A DNA stretch of 60,205 nucleotides from Acidobacteriota bacterium (GTDB taxonomy: Bacteria > Acidobacteriota > Thermoanaerobaculia > Multivoradales > Multivoraceae), in contig JAPOXA010000157.1 in NCBI GenBank assembly GCA_026707325.1, positions 1 through 60,205 of the forward strand, read 5' to 3'. Positions 16,777 through 25,005 of the stretch are shown here, piece after piece; positions within the stretch are counted from its first letter, which is position 1, and each line of letters opens with the position of its first letter. Under the pieces are notes generated by a model. It worked only from the letters and a program-made list of their open reading frames with translations, made no database searches and was not told the DNA's origin. A program made the translations under genes and the position numbers.

Positions 16777-16956
16777 GCCGGTCCGGGGTCCGCGGGGGGT
16801 GGGGTTCCAGCGGACTCGAAGCGAGCGACGCCCTGTGTCCCCACATCGAATGACGACTGACCGAAGCGAGCGTAGTGGAGTGCGCGCAGTCCTCCCATCC
16901 TCTCAGGGAGCGCGCACGGCCGCTGGGACCCCACCCCCCGCGGACCCCAGACCGGC
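16777..16956. repeat. long inverted repeat, 37-bp arms around a 106-bp centre
   Basis: The left arm 16777-16813 and right arm 16920-16956 are reverse complements with only two mismatches. Core is GTCCGCGGGGGGTGGGGT on the left and its complement on the right. The centre contains two CGAAGCGAGCG copies and a second small hairpin (GCGCGCAGT...GGGAGCGCGC). It fills the gap between convergent genes ending at 16762 and 16972. It could be a bidirectional terminator or a non-autonomous mobile or REP-like element. Confidence 0.85.
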
Positions 16957-16971
16957 GGGTGTTACCAGCGA

Positions 16972-18042
16972 CTACTCGCCGCCGGTGCTAGCCGCCTTGC
17001 CGGCGCGCCAGTCGTCCTCGAGAATCCGCGCGCCGCGCAGCGTGTTGCCCATCGAGTAGTTGCCCTCGTGGCAGGCGTACTCGTAGACGCGCTCCGGGTC
17101 GCGCTTCCAGATGTACTCGCCGGACCAGGGGGCTTCCCAGGTGGCCGGATCGTTCATCGTGAAGTGGTAGAGGATGTTGCCGTCCGGTTGGAGGGTCAGC
17201 CTTTCCGTGACGTGGAGGTCCTTCGTCGCCCCACGCAGGAACCCGTCGGGCCGGAAGTGGACCGAGTCGATGACCAGGGTGTCGCCTTCCCACCAGCCGA
17301 TCGAATCGCCCAGCCACCGCCGCTCCTCGGGGGTCGGGTGCTCGTCGTTCAGCCGGATGATCCGCGCGTCGTGGACCATCTCGATCAGGATCATGATGTG
17401 GTCCTCGGTCTGGACCACGCGCTTGTAGTTGTTGTAGCCGCTCGGGAAGGTCGGCGTGGCGCCGGTGAAACCGAGAATGCAGCGCTCGCTGATCGGCAGC
17501 GATTCGGGGCCGTCGTAGGGGCCCGGACCGTCGAGTTCGAGCCACCAGGCAGTGCCGCTGTTCGGCCGGCGCAGCTTGGCGCGTTCCGCGAATCTCGCCT
17601 TGGCCGCCGCGGTCGTTTCCGGCATCCTGCCATTCGGCGGGTCGATGATGATCGACGTCCTGAACTTGCCGTCCACCGCGAAGGCGTCCGTGCCGCGGTC
17701 CAGCCAGAAACTGTTGTAGCCACCGACGTTGCCGGCAGCTCCGGGCGAGCCGTCGCCGCCCTCCGGCGGCGCTTCGCGGTCCGGGTCGCTGATCTGATGT
17801 CGATCGGCCCGGCGCTTGGCGGCATCGGCCGCGAGCTTCGCTGCTTCCTCCCGGGTCAGGAGCAGGTTCTCGCCGTACTCCTCGGGCCGCTGCAGCGGAG
17901 TCAGCGTGGCGGCGTCGTAGGTGCCGGTCAGGTCGGGCTTGCCGTTGGCCGCCCGCTTGATCTCGCTTTCGGCGCCCAGCACTGGCGCCGCGACTAGCAG
18001 CACGAGGATGGCGGCCAGGGCCGCGGGAACTCGGACTCTCAT
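16972..18042 (-). CDS. secreted protein of unknown function, tandem paralogue C
   Basis: The 356-aa product has a signal peptide (VPAALAAILVLLVAAPVLGA) and shares with its two upstream neighbours a chain of conserved blocks: KPDLTGTYDAATLTPLQRPE, GNVGGYNSFWLDRGT, SIIIDPPNGRMPE, ERCILGFTGATPTFPS, VVQTEDHIMILIEMVHDAR, SIGWWEGDTLVIDS and YEYACHEGNYSM. No catalytic motif is recognised. The blocks rich in Trp, Asp and His suggest a secreted binding protein or enzyme. GAGGAGGACGCAGA precedes the ATG. It is the last of three leftward copies, separated from the middle one by 67 nt. Confidence 0.8.
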   Translation of the reverse strand: MRVRVPAALAAILVLLVAAPVLGAESEIKRAANGKPDLTGTYDAATLTPLQRPEEYGENLLLTREEAAKLAADAAKRRADRHQISDPDREAPPEGGDGSPGAAGNVGGYNSFWLDRGTDAFAVDGKFRTSIIIDPPNGRMPETTAAAKARFAERAKLRRPNSGTAWWLELDGPGPYDGPESLPISERCILGFTGATPTFPSGYNNYKRVVQTEDHIMILIEMVHDARIIRLNDEHPTPEERRWLGDSIGWWEGDTLVIDSVHFRPDGFLRGATKDLHVTERLTLQPDGNILYHFTMNDPATWEAPWSGEYIWKRDPERVYEYACHEGNYSMGNTLRGARILEDDWRAGKAASTGGE

Positions 18043-18109
18043 TCTGCGTCCTCCTCTGTTCGACTGATGCCGGGAGTGTAGCGGAGGACGCCCGCTGCGA
18101 GGCAGTCTC

Positions 18110-19180
18110 CTAATCGCTGCCGCCGCCGGTGCTCCCCGCCTTCGCGGCCGCCACGTCGGCCTCGAGAATCCGCGCGCCCCGCAGCGTGTTCCCCATCGCG
18201 TAGTTGCCCTCGTGACATGCGTACTCGTAGACGAGTTCCGGGCGGTTCCTCCAGACGTACTCGCCGGACCAGGGCGTCTCCCAGGTGGCCGGATCGTCCA
18301 TCGTGAAGTGGTAGAGGATGTCGCCGTTCGGCTGCAGGGTCAGGCGCTCCGTGACGTGAAGCTCGTGGGTCGATCCGCGCAGGAACGTCCTGGGGTGGAA
18401 GTTCACCGAGTCGATGACCAGGGTGTCGCCCTCCCACCAGCCGACCGAGTCGCCGAGCCACTTGCGCTCTTCGGGGCTGGGGTGCTCGTCGTTCAGGCGC
18501 ACGATCCGGGCGTCGTGGTTCATCTCGATCAGGATCATGATGTGGTCTTCGGTCTGCACGACGCGCTTGTAGTTGTTGTAGGCGCTCGGAAGCGTCGGCG
18601 TGGCGCCGGTGAAGCCGACGATGCAGCGTTCGGTGATCGGCAGCGACTCGGGGCCGTCGTAGGGGCCGGGGCCGTCGATGTCGAGCCACCAGGCGGAGCC
18701 GTCGTTCGGCCGGCGCAGCTTGTCGCGCTCCGCCCTTCTCGCCTTCGCCACGGGGGTCGTCTCCGGCATACGCCCGTTCGGCGGGTCGACGATGATCGAC
18801 GTGCGGAACTTGCCGTCCACCGAGAAAGCCTCGGTGCCGATGTCGAGCCAGAAGAAGTTGTAGCCGCCGACGTTGCCGGCGCCGCCGCCTGAGCCGTCGC
18901 CGCCGACTGGCGGTGGCTCGCGGTCCGGGTCGCTGACCTGGTGGCGGTCGGCCCGGCGCTTGGCCGCGTCGGCCTCGATCTTCTCGGCTTCTTCCCTGCT
19001 CAGGAACAGGTTGTCGCCGTACTTCTCGGGCCGCTGCAGCGGAGTCAACGTGGCCGCGTCGTAGTTGCCGTGCAGGTCGGGCCGGCCGTTGGGCATGCGC
19101 TTGATGTCGTCCTGGGCTTCGGCGACGGGCGCCGTGATCAGCAGCAGGACGATGGCGGTCAGGGCCGCGGGGAATCTCAT
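18110..19180 (-). CDS. secreted protein of unknown function, tandem paralogue B
   Basis: The 356-aa middle copy of the triplet has signal peptide FPAALTAIVLLLITAPVAEA. All the shared blocks are kept (PDLHGNYDAATLTPLQRPEK, GGAGNVGGYNFFWLDIGTEA, SVGWWEGDTLVIDSVNFH, CHEGNYAMGNTLRGARILE). It is closest to copy C in length and end sequence. CTGGAGGAAAGAGA precedes the ATG. The stop of copy A lies 21 nt upstream, so the three are probably one transcript. Function unknown; the triplication suggests dosage or specialisation for related ligands. Confidence 0.8.
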   Translation of the reverse strand: MRFPAALTAIVLLLITAPVAEAQDDIKRMPNGRPDLHGNYDAATLTPLQRPEKYGDNLFLSREEAEKIEADAAKRRADRHQVSDPDREPPPVGGDGSGGGAGNVGGYNFFWLDIGTEAFSVDGKFRTSIIVDPPNGRMPETTPVAKARRAERDKLRRPNDGSAWWLDIDGPGPYDGPESLPITERCIVGFTGATPTLPSAYNNYKRVVQTEDHIMILIEMNHDARIVRLNDEHPSPEERKWLGDSVGWWEGDTLVIDSVNFHPRTFLRGSTHELHVTERLTLQPNGDILYHFTMDDPATWETPWSGEYVWRNRPELVYEYACHEGNYAMGNTLRGARILEADVAAAKAGSTGGGSD

Positions 19181-19201
19181 TCTCTTTCCTCCAGGGTTCG
19201 A

Positions 19202-20281
19202 TCAGTCGCCGCTGCCGGCGTCGGTGCTCGCGGCCTTGGCGGCCAGAGCGTCGGCTTCGAGCACCCGCGCCCCGCGCAGCGTGCCGCCCATCGAGTAGTT
19301 GCCTTCGTGGCAGGCGTACTCGTAGACGTCCACGGGGCTGCGCTTCCAGATGTACTCGCCGGACCAGGGGACATCCCAGGTTGCCGGGTCGTCGATCGTG
19401 AACTGGTAGAGGATGTTCCCGTCCGGCTGCAGCGTGAGGTGCTCCGTGACGTGGGACTCCTGGGTGGCGCCGCGCAGGACCGCCTTCGGGTGGAAGTTCC
19501 GCGAGTCGATGACCAGGGTGTCGCCTTCCCACCAGCCGATGGAGTGGCCGAGCCACTTCCGTTCCTCGGGACTCGGGTGCTTGGCGTTCAGGCGCACGAT
19601 GCGTGCGTCGTGGACCATCTCGATCAGGATCATGATGTGGTCTTCGGTCTGGACCACGCGCTTGAAGTTGTTGTAGAGGCTCGGGAAGGTCGGCGTGGCG
19701 CCGGTGAAGCCGACGAGGCAGCGCTCGGTCACCGGAAGCGTCTCCGGACCGTCGTACGGGCCGTGGCCCTCGATGTCGAGCCACCAGGCGGAACCGTCGT
19801 TCGGCCGCCGTAGCCGGCGACGCTCGGCGGATCTCGCCTTGCCGGCCTCGGTCATCTCCGGCATGCGGCCGTTGGGCGGGTCGAAGATGATCGAGGTGCG
19901 GAACTTGCCGTCGACCGCGAACGCCTCGGTTCCGGTCTCGACCCAGAACCGGTTGTAGCCGCCCACGTTGCCGGCGCCGCCCGTCGTTCCGTCGCCGCCG
20001 ACCGGCGGCGGCTTGCGGTTCGGATCGGAAACCCGGTGCCGGTCGGCGGCATACTTGGCCGCGTCCGCCTCGATCTTCGCCGCGTCTTCAGGGCTCAGGA
20101 AGAGGTTGTCTCCGTACTTCTCGGGCCGCTGAAGCGGCGTCAGGGTGCCGGCGTCGAAGGTGCCGGTCAGGTCGGGCTTGCCGTTGGCGGCGCGTTTGAC
20201 GTCGCCCTGGGCGGTCAGCGCAGGGGCCGCGATCAACAGCGCGAGGACGGCGATCAGCGCCGCGGGGAGTCGGACTCTCAT
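19202..20281 (-). CDS. secreted protein of unknown function, tandem paralogue A
   Basis: The 359-aa first copy of the triplet has signal peptide LPAALIAVLALLIAAPALTA and the same block order as copies B and C (PDLTGTFDAGTLTPLQRPEK, NVGGYNRFWVETGTEAF, SLYNNFKRVVQTEDHIMILI, SIGWWEGDTLVIDSRNFHP). GGAGGAAACGGA precedes the ATG. The promoter for the triplet should lie in the 210 nt between 20281 and the integrase start. I do not recognise a named family. Confidence 0.8.
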   Translation of the reverse strand: MRVRLPAALIAVLALLIAAPALTAQGDVKRAANGKPDLTGTFDAGTLTPLQRPEKYGDNLFLSPEDAAKIEADAAKYAADRHRVSDPNRKPPPVGGDGTTGGAGNVGGYNRFWVETGTEAFAVDGKFRTSIIFDPPNGRMPEMTEAGKARSAERRRLRRPNDGSAWWLDIEGHGPYDGPETLPVTERCLVGFTGATPTFPSLYNNFKRVVQTEDHIMILIEMVHDARIVRLNAKHPSPEERKWLGHSIGWWEGDTLVIDSRNFHPKAVLRGATQESHVTEHLTLQPDGNILYQFTIDDPATWDVPWSGEYIWKRSPVDVYEYACHEGNYSMGGTLRGARVLEADALAAKAASTDAGSGD

Positions 20282-20491
20282 TCCGTTTCCTCCAGGGTTT
20301 TCAGGGGGTGTCAGGAAGTCTCAGGGACTGTCGAAAAATCTATATAGATAAAGGGTTTGTGGCATTCACTTGCCTTCGCATGCTACTGTCCGGTTTCGCA
20401 GGCTCGCAGCGCTAGTGTGGGACCCGGTGAGGGATCCGCTGAGGGTCACGGACAAATCTCGAGTGTGGGATACAGAGGGAGGTTCTGTCGG
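20282..20491. other. intergenic region between tandem paralogues and integrase
   Basis: This divergent gap holds a short palindrome, TCTATATAGA near 20339, followed by AAAGGGTTTGTGG, in an AT-richer patch than its surroundings, and scattered TCAGG direct repeats. It should contain both the leftward promoter for the paralogue triplet and an attachment site or promoter for the integrase. No tRNA gene and no second copy of the patch were found, so no att site can be assigned. Confidence 0.4.
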
Positions 20492-21655
20492 ATGCCAGGG
20501 AGGAAGCTGACCGCCGCGTTCGTGCAGTCCGTCAAGCGGGCCGGAAAATACGGTGACCAGCATGGACTTATTCTACGCGTGCGCCGGACAGGTTCCAAAC
20601 AGTGGATCTGGCGTGGCACCGTCGGCGGCCGGCGAGTTGATCTCGGCCTGGGCGGCTATCCGTACACGACCCTGCGCGAGGCCCGCGACCGGGCGTTCGA
20701 GTACCGTCGGGCCGCCAGGTCGGGGCGCCACCCGAAGGCGCTCAGCGGAAGCGTTCCGACCTTCTCGGAGGCGGTCGAGCGCGTGATCGAGATGCACCGC
20801 ACTTCCTGGCGGCCCGGCAGCGGCAGCGAGGAGGAGTGGCGTCGCACGCTACGCCTCTACGCCATCCCCCGTTTGGGCGCCATGCTAGTCAGCGAGATCA
20901 GCACCGCGGACATCATGGCGGTGCTGCAGCCGATATGGGGCGCGAAGGCCGTGACGGCAAGGCGCGTCCGACAGCGGATCGGAGCGGTTATGAGGTGGGC
21001 GATCGCACAGGGCTACCGGGGCGACAATCCCGCAGGGGAATCGGTTACCGCGGCGTTGCCGCGCAACGCTACGCAGCCAGAGCACTTCCGCGCGCTGCCA
21101 CATGGCGAGGTGGCGGCGATGCTGGCGAAGGTACGGCAGTCGGATGCCGGATCCATAGCGCGGCTCTCCCTGGAGTTCCTGGTTCTGACCGCAGCGAGAG
21201 CTGGCGAAGTCCGCCACGCGCGCTGGGCTGAGATTGACCGTACCGGCAGGGTCTGGAGAATTCCGGCGTCACGGATGAAGGCGAGACGGGAACATCGAGT
21301 TCCGCTGGCTCGACGGGCGCTTGAAGTACTTGAAGAGGCTAGGAACCTCGGAGACGGGTCGGCATTGATCTTCCCGTCGTCGCATACGGGTCGAACCCTG
21401 AGCTCCGGGGTCTGGTGGAAGCTCCTGCGCCGGCTTGACCTCGACTGCACGGTGCATGGGTTCCGCAGTTCCTTTCGCGACTGGTGCGGAGAGAGCGGGG
21501 TGCCGCGCGAGGTCGCTGAGGCCTGCCTCGCGCACGCGATCGGCAACCAGGCCGAGGCCGCGTATGCCCGTTCCGACTTGTTGGAGCGGCGGCGGCGCGT
21601 GATGGAGGAGTGGGACCGCTACACCGACGGAAACCAAGCCTCGAACTTACGCTAG
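20492..21655 (+). CDS. int: tyrosine-type integrase (P4-like)
   Basis: The 387-aa site-specific recombinase has an N-terminal arm-binding domain (DUF4102-like, about residues 1-85, GLILRVRRTGSKQWIWRG), a SAM-like core-binding domain (about 90-180) and a catalytic domain. Catalytic residues are visible: R236 (TAARAGEVR), H322 and R325 (HGFRSSFRDW), H348 (LAHAIG) and the nucleophile Y358 (AAYARSD). All are intact, so the enzyme may be active. The ATG at 20492 follows GAGGGAGG. It heads a rightward stretch of sparse, partly broken genes and marks the likely left end of an integrated element. Confidence 0.93.
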   Translation: MPGRKLTAAFVQSVKRAGKYGDQHGLILRVRRTGSKQWIWRGTVGGRRVDLGLGGYPYTTLREARDRAFEYRRAARSGRHPKALSGSVPTFSEAVERVIEMHRTSWRPGSGSEEEWRRTLRLYAIPRLGAMLVSEISTADIMAVLQPIWGAKAVTARRVRQRIGAVMRWAIAQGYRGDNPAGESVTAALPRNATQPEHFRALPHGEVAAMLAKVRQSDAGSIARLSLEFLVLTAARAGEVRHARWAEIDRTGRVWRIPASRMKARREHRVPLARRALEVLEEARNLGDGSALIFPSSHTGRTLSSGVWWKLLRRLDLDCTVHGFRSSFRDWCGESGVPREVAEACLAHAIGNQAEAAYARSDLLERRRRVMEEWDRYTDGNQASNLR

Positions 21656-21701
21656 GACCCATCGGAACGGCGCCAAGTTCACGAACGTCTGGAGAAACCT
21701 C

Positions 21702-21913
21702 ATGCCCAAGCGAGTCACGGTCACCGGCGAATCCGACAGCGGCACCGGAACCAGCGCTTCCGTGACAACTTCACCGGCGTCGACATGACGAGGGCCGAGT
21801 TCGTTCGCGAGATCGAGCGCGGGAACTACCCGAACTACCACGTGCGGGACATCAACGGTGTGAAGACGCCCGCCTCGAATCCGGACGGGAACCCTCGCAA
21901 CAATCTCGATTAG
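21702..21913 (+). pseudogene. small accessory gene with a single-base frameshift
   Basis: An ATG at 21702 with GGAGAAA upstream opens a frame beginning MPKRVTVTGESDSG. The frame runs to a stop after 28 codons. From about 21745 the next frame carries on sensibly with RFRDNFTGVDMTRAEFVREI, then NYPNYHVRDINGVKTP and PRNNLD before a TAG at 21913. Restoring one C in ACCGG (to ACCCGG) would give one 71-aa protein. It resembles small conserved proteins of mobile elements that I cannot name. Either a true frameshift in a decaying element or an assembly error. Confidence 0.65.
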
Positions 21914-21993
21914 ACGGCCAGACGTGAGCAGGTCCTCGAGGACGAACGAAGAGGCCGGCGACGACCGGAGCCGCCGCCGGCGCTGACGACGCT

Positions 21994-22251
21994 CTAGGCG
22001 TCATCTCCCGCGGGCTGCTCGCGCAGCTCGTAGATGCGGGTGTGAACCTGGTCGGCCAGCTTGCTGAGCACGAGCAGGTCGTTGAGGCCGAAGCTCCGAG
22101 TGGTCTTCCACTGGCCGTCCTCGTCGGAGCGGTAGAGCCGTCCGAAGGTGACGTTGTAGCGGATGGCCCCGTCGTCGCCGACCTGGTTCTGCCAGATCGC
22201 GGCCTTGACGGATCCGACGCGGACCTCGTCGATGGGAGTTGGGGTGGACAC
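21994..22251 (-). CDS. small conserved-type accessory protein (85 aa)
   Basis: From GTG 22251, preceded by GGAGGAAAGAGAAC, the 85-aa product reads VSTPTPIDEVRVGSVKAAIW, then a strand-rich middle (YNVTFGRLYRSDEDGQWKTT) and a C-terminal helix with LNDLLVLSKLADQVHTRIYE. Proteins of this shape occur on integrative elements and phages next to replication genes, but I do not know a function. A longer upstream extension in the same frame is low-complexity and is not accepted as coding. It faces the integrase gene. Confidence 0.6.
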   Translation of the reverse strand: MSTPTPIDEVRVGSVKAAIWQNQVGDDGAIRYNVTFGRLYRSDEDGQWKTTRSFGLNDLLVLSKLADQVHTRIYELREQPAGDDA

Positions 22252-22708
22252 GTTCTCTTTCCTCCTTGGTTGGTGGGTCTGTGGCTTTCGCCGCTCACCC
22301 CCCTTGGCGGCGACCGACAGGCCCACGCCATAGGAGGATGCAGCGAAGGCGCTGGCGCGCCGCGGAGCAGCCGGCACGAGGCAAGGGGGTGCCAGACGGT
22401 CCTTAGGCCGATGCGAAGCGGTCTGGCGGTTTCTTGCGCCGGCGCGCGGCGCGCTGTCGCCGAGGCTGCTGTTGAGTGTCACCTTTGACCAGCGGAGCGA
22501 GGGGTGTGATCGACAACGTCGCGATCAGACAGACTAGGCGGCTGGGGTGCATCGCTGCGCAGCACGCCACGTGAGGGGTTTCCCGGCCCCGGGAGCGCGG
22601 CGGCAGGGAACGAAGCGGGCTCAACGGAGCACGGAAGCGGTGCAGGGCAAGGCGAGAGAGGGGTTGTGGCGAGGACCTCTCTCCGATGGGGTATCTGAGG
22701 CGACATCG
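22252..22708. other. 457-nt gap without a convincing gene
   Basis: Every frame gives only Arg-, Pro- and Ser-rich translations typical of GC-rich non-coding DNA. There is a CCCGGCCCCGGG partial palindrome near 22580. The region lies downstream of the winged-helix gene and upstream of the 85-aa gene, both leftward. It could hold a leader or decayed sequence. Confidence 0.5.
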
Positions 22709-23686
22709 TCACCGCCGTCCGGTCGGGCGAATGAGAGCTGGTTGACCACCGGGGCCCTTGGGTGCGAGGTGGCGCGAGTGGTGGGTGGAGTAGCTGTCGA
22801 TGATCACTTCTCGGGCATCAGCGTGGTCTACGCGTCTTCGTAGCTGCACGGCGATTCGGTTGACACCGCCAGAGCTTCCCCACTGGGCCAGTGCGTGGCT
22901 GTCGCCATTGAGCAGAGCTGCTTCGACGGAGGTCAGCGTGTCGTTGTCCTTGGGGGTCGGGGCCGCATTGCTCGCCGGTCGGGCGAGCCAAGTGTCGAGT
23001 CTCCGGGAGTAGTAGCGTTGAGCCGTAGCGGTGCGCGTCACGACAGCGACGTGCACGGCCGCACCAGCCGCGCGGAGGTAGGACCAGAGAGCCCGGTGGA
23101 CGTTGGCCCATCGCCGGAGTTCGCGTTGCGTCTCTCGGCCAGGGTCGGCGTAGACGAAGTTAACGGAGTGATCGCCGCCGGCGATGGGCAGCTTGAGGGC
23201 GAAGTAGCGGCGCGTATGGATAGCGCCGCCATAGAGGCGTTGGGGGAGGAGGTTGGCTTCGATGCCCCGGCCGGTGAAGTAGGCGACCTTCTCCTGTTCG
23301 GTCGCGAGCCACGGTAAGTCCACGTTCTCGAGGATGTAGTCGAGTGAAAGGAGGCGGCGGAAGAGGACCACGGGAGTAGCGACACGGCGATGGCGGAACG
23401 GTGCGATGGCGAGGGCGCGGTAGAGGCTGCGCCCGTAGACGCGCGTGAAGCGGTGGCGGCTATCGGGAACGGGGTGTTCGCGGGCGATTCGGCTGTCGAC
23501 CAAGCGACGGACGAACCGGTGCGCAGCGTTCTCGCGGCAGCTGTGGAAACGACAGAACTGGTGGCGCGTGAACACACCTGAGTGGAGACAGACGAGGGTT
23601 AGCCAGGAGGCCTCGGTGGGCGAGAAGCCGAGTGTGCGAAGGGCCGTGTCACGGCCAGCCAAGTGGGGGACGGTGGGTGAGAGCAC
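22709..23686 (-). CDS. winged-helix protein of an integrated element
   Basis: The 325-aa protein starts at GTG 23686, with GAGAGGACTTCTAG upstream. Residues about 18-75 look like a winged helix (SPTEASWLTLVCLHSGVFTR, QFCRFHSCRENAAHRFVRRL). The middle has a possible nuclease- or restriction-like strand pattern (YFALKLPIAGGDHSVNFVYAD) and the C-terminus is basic. The layout recalls replication-relaxation and plasmid-mobilisation proteins of integrative elements, though no named motif is decisive. A promoter-like site lies about 390 nt upstream. Confidence 0.55.
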   Translation of the reverse strand: MLSPTVPHLAGRDTALRTLGFSPTEASWLTLVCLHSGVFTRHQFCRFHSCRENAAHRFVRRLVDSRIAREHPVPDSRHRFTRVYGRSLYRALAIAPFRHRRVATPVVLFRRLLSLDYILENVDLPWLATEQEKVAYFTGRGIEANLLPQRLYGGAIHTRRYFALKLPIAGGDHSVNFVYADPGRETQRELRRWANVHRALWSYLRAAGAAVHVAVVTRTATAQRYYSRRLDTWLARPASNAAPTPKDNDTLTSVEAALLNGDSHALAQWGSSGGVNRIAVQLRRRVDHADAREVIIDSYSTHHSRHLAPKGPGGQPALIRPTGRR

Positions 23687-23689
23687 GAC

Positions 23690-24063
23690 CTAGAAGTCCT
23701 CTCGGCCTCGTGGGGCTGCACGATGCGGCGAACAGGCCCGTGTGGTCGGGTCACTTCGGACAGGAAGGTGTGTTGGAAGCGTTCTCATATGCGCCGCAGG
23801 AGAGTTCATGCCTTGCCTAGGAGTGACTAGGTCGAAGGCCGCCACGGCTGCAACTGGGAGACCTCGGGCTGGGCTGGAATCACGATGACGCTTCTTCGAC
23901 CTGGCGTTCCTCGGGCTGCGATGCCTGCGGCTTCCGTGGCGGCATGCAAAGAGCGCCCGAAGCCTGAACGTCGGTAAGCAGTGCGGCGGCAAAGGTCGGT
24001 GAGGAAGTACTGGATAGTTCGATCGAGGGGGACGTGAAACGCGTCCTCTTGACTAGTGTTTCT
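23690..24063. other. leader-like region upstream of the winged-helix gene
   Basis: The segment between the promoter-like site and the winged-helix gene has one leftward open stretch ending at 23827 with VPLDRTIQYFLTDLCRRTAY and further readable sequence. It has no acceptable start codon downstream of the -10 element. It may be the remains of a gene or an untranslated leader. No support for a functional product. Confidence 0.3.
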
Positions 24064-24102
24064 GATAATATCATTATCGCACCTCATTGTGGGTTTCGTC
24101 AA
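24064..24102 (-). promoter_or_regulatory. sigma70-like promoter with operator palindrome
   Basis: Reading leftwards, TTGACG (24097-24102) and GATAAT (24073-24078) are separated by 18 bp, close to the sigma70 consensus. The -10 forms one arm of the inverted repeat GATAAT-GAT-ATTATC (24064-24078), so a repressor bound there would block the promoter. This AT-rich patch stands out in the region. Transcription would run towards the winged-helix gene at 23686. Confidence 0.55.
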
Positions 24103-25005
24103 GTCCAGAGCTACGGCGCGCCGAGGCAGCAAGCCGAGGACCGCGAAGTTCGGGAATCACAGCGTCGACGCCTGATCAGGAGCACGAGACGAGCGCTGTT
24201 GGCAGTGCTGTTGATCGCCGGAGGCTGTTGATCGGCGCCGGTTGGAGCGGAGCGCAACTATCGCCCATCATGGCCCTGGACGATTGCTCGGAGTGACACG
24301 GTTCCTCGTGGACGCTAGCGACCTGATCGAACACGGGACGGGATCAACGCGGCGGGCGATCCGATCATGCGTGGAGCGGAAGAACTACCGCCGATCGCCG
24401 CTGGCATTCCGCGACTACGCCGAACGGTAGTTGTGTGAGATTCGCTCTGAGCCGCGATGAATGCGCCGGCTGCGAGCGAACCTCCAAGATCGAGGATGAG
24501 CGCGGTTACGTAAGGTGGTCGCCGGCGTCACAGTCAGCGTGTGCGATTTCTGCCTGCGGCGCATCGTGCTACTGGCGATCGAGGACGGCCGCGAGCCTCC
24601 GCGAGATCCTATGCCCTAGCAAACCTACCCAGCCGAGTCCTCAATGCCATCGCCTCTCGGGCAGCGTCAGTGGGGTCTGGCGGGCCCGCCCTCGAAGTTA
24701 TGGGCTCCCGTGCGGTTGGGGACGTGGCAGTGGCGGCAAACGAGGCGGCCCGTGGGATCACTCGTCACGGCCAACTAGCATGTCGCGCCGTGAGCCAGTC
24801 CTCCCACATCTTCCTTGAGGCCAACAACTAGGTCGCCGCTGGACTGGCGGAGTTCACGGAACCGATGGCGCTCCGCAGTCAGCGCCACGGATCCATAGAC
24901 CCGCTCGAATCCCCCGGATCTCCGTTGGCCGATGACCTCTGGATGCTCCTCACCGGCTCCAACGGATACCAACGGCCAAGGCGGTCGCCAACAGCAGTGA
25001 TCGCT
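24103..25005. other. sparse region with fragments only
   Basis: About 900 nt with no intact gene of confident coding character. A rightward 45-codon frame from GTG 24293 to 24430 reads VTRFLVDASDLIEHGTGSTR and then RRSPLAFRDYAER, which might be a worn remnant. The only other readable piece is the zinc-ribbon-like pseudogene at 24435-24619. From 24620 to 25005 I see nothing. The pattern suggests decay inside the integrated element. Confidence 0.45.
24435..24619 (+). pseudogene. zinc-ribbon-like small gene with a frameshift
   Basis: From GTG 24435 one frame reads RDECAGCERTSKIEDERGYV. The continuation VVAGVTVSVCDFCLRRIVLL, then AIEDGREPPRDPMP and a stop, is in the neighbouring frame. Joining them with one extra base near 24515 gives a roughly 60-aa protein with two CxxC pairs about 30 residues apart, as in small zinc ribbons. 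No family is recognised. It is the second single-base break found in the integrase-proximal region. Confidence 0.4.

Noticed and set aside
20282..20491. Possible integrase attachment site or tRNA gene next to the integrase
   Set aside because: No tRNA T-arm or cloverleaf was found here, and no second copy of the AT-rich patch was found further right.
24293..24430. A 45-codon rightward frame with VTRFLVDASDLIEHG
   Set aside because: No ribosome site or recognisable family; possibly a remnant but not supportable as a gene.
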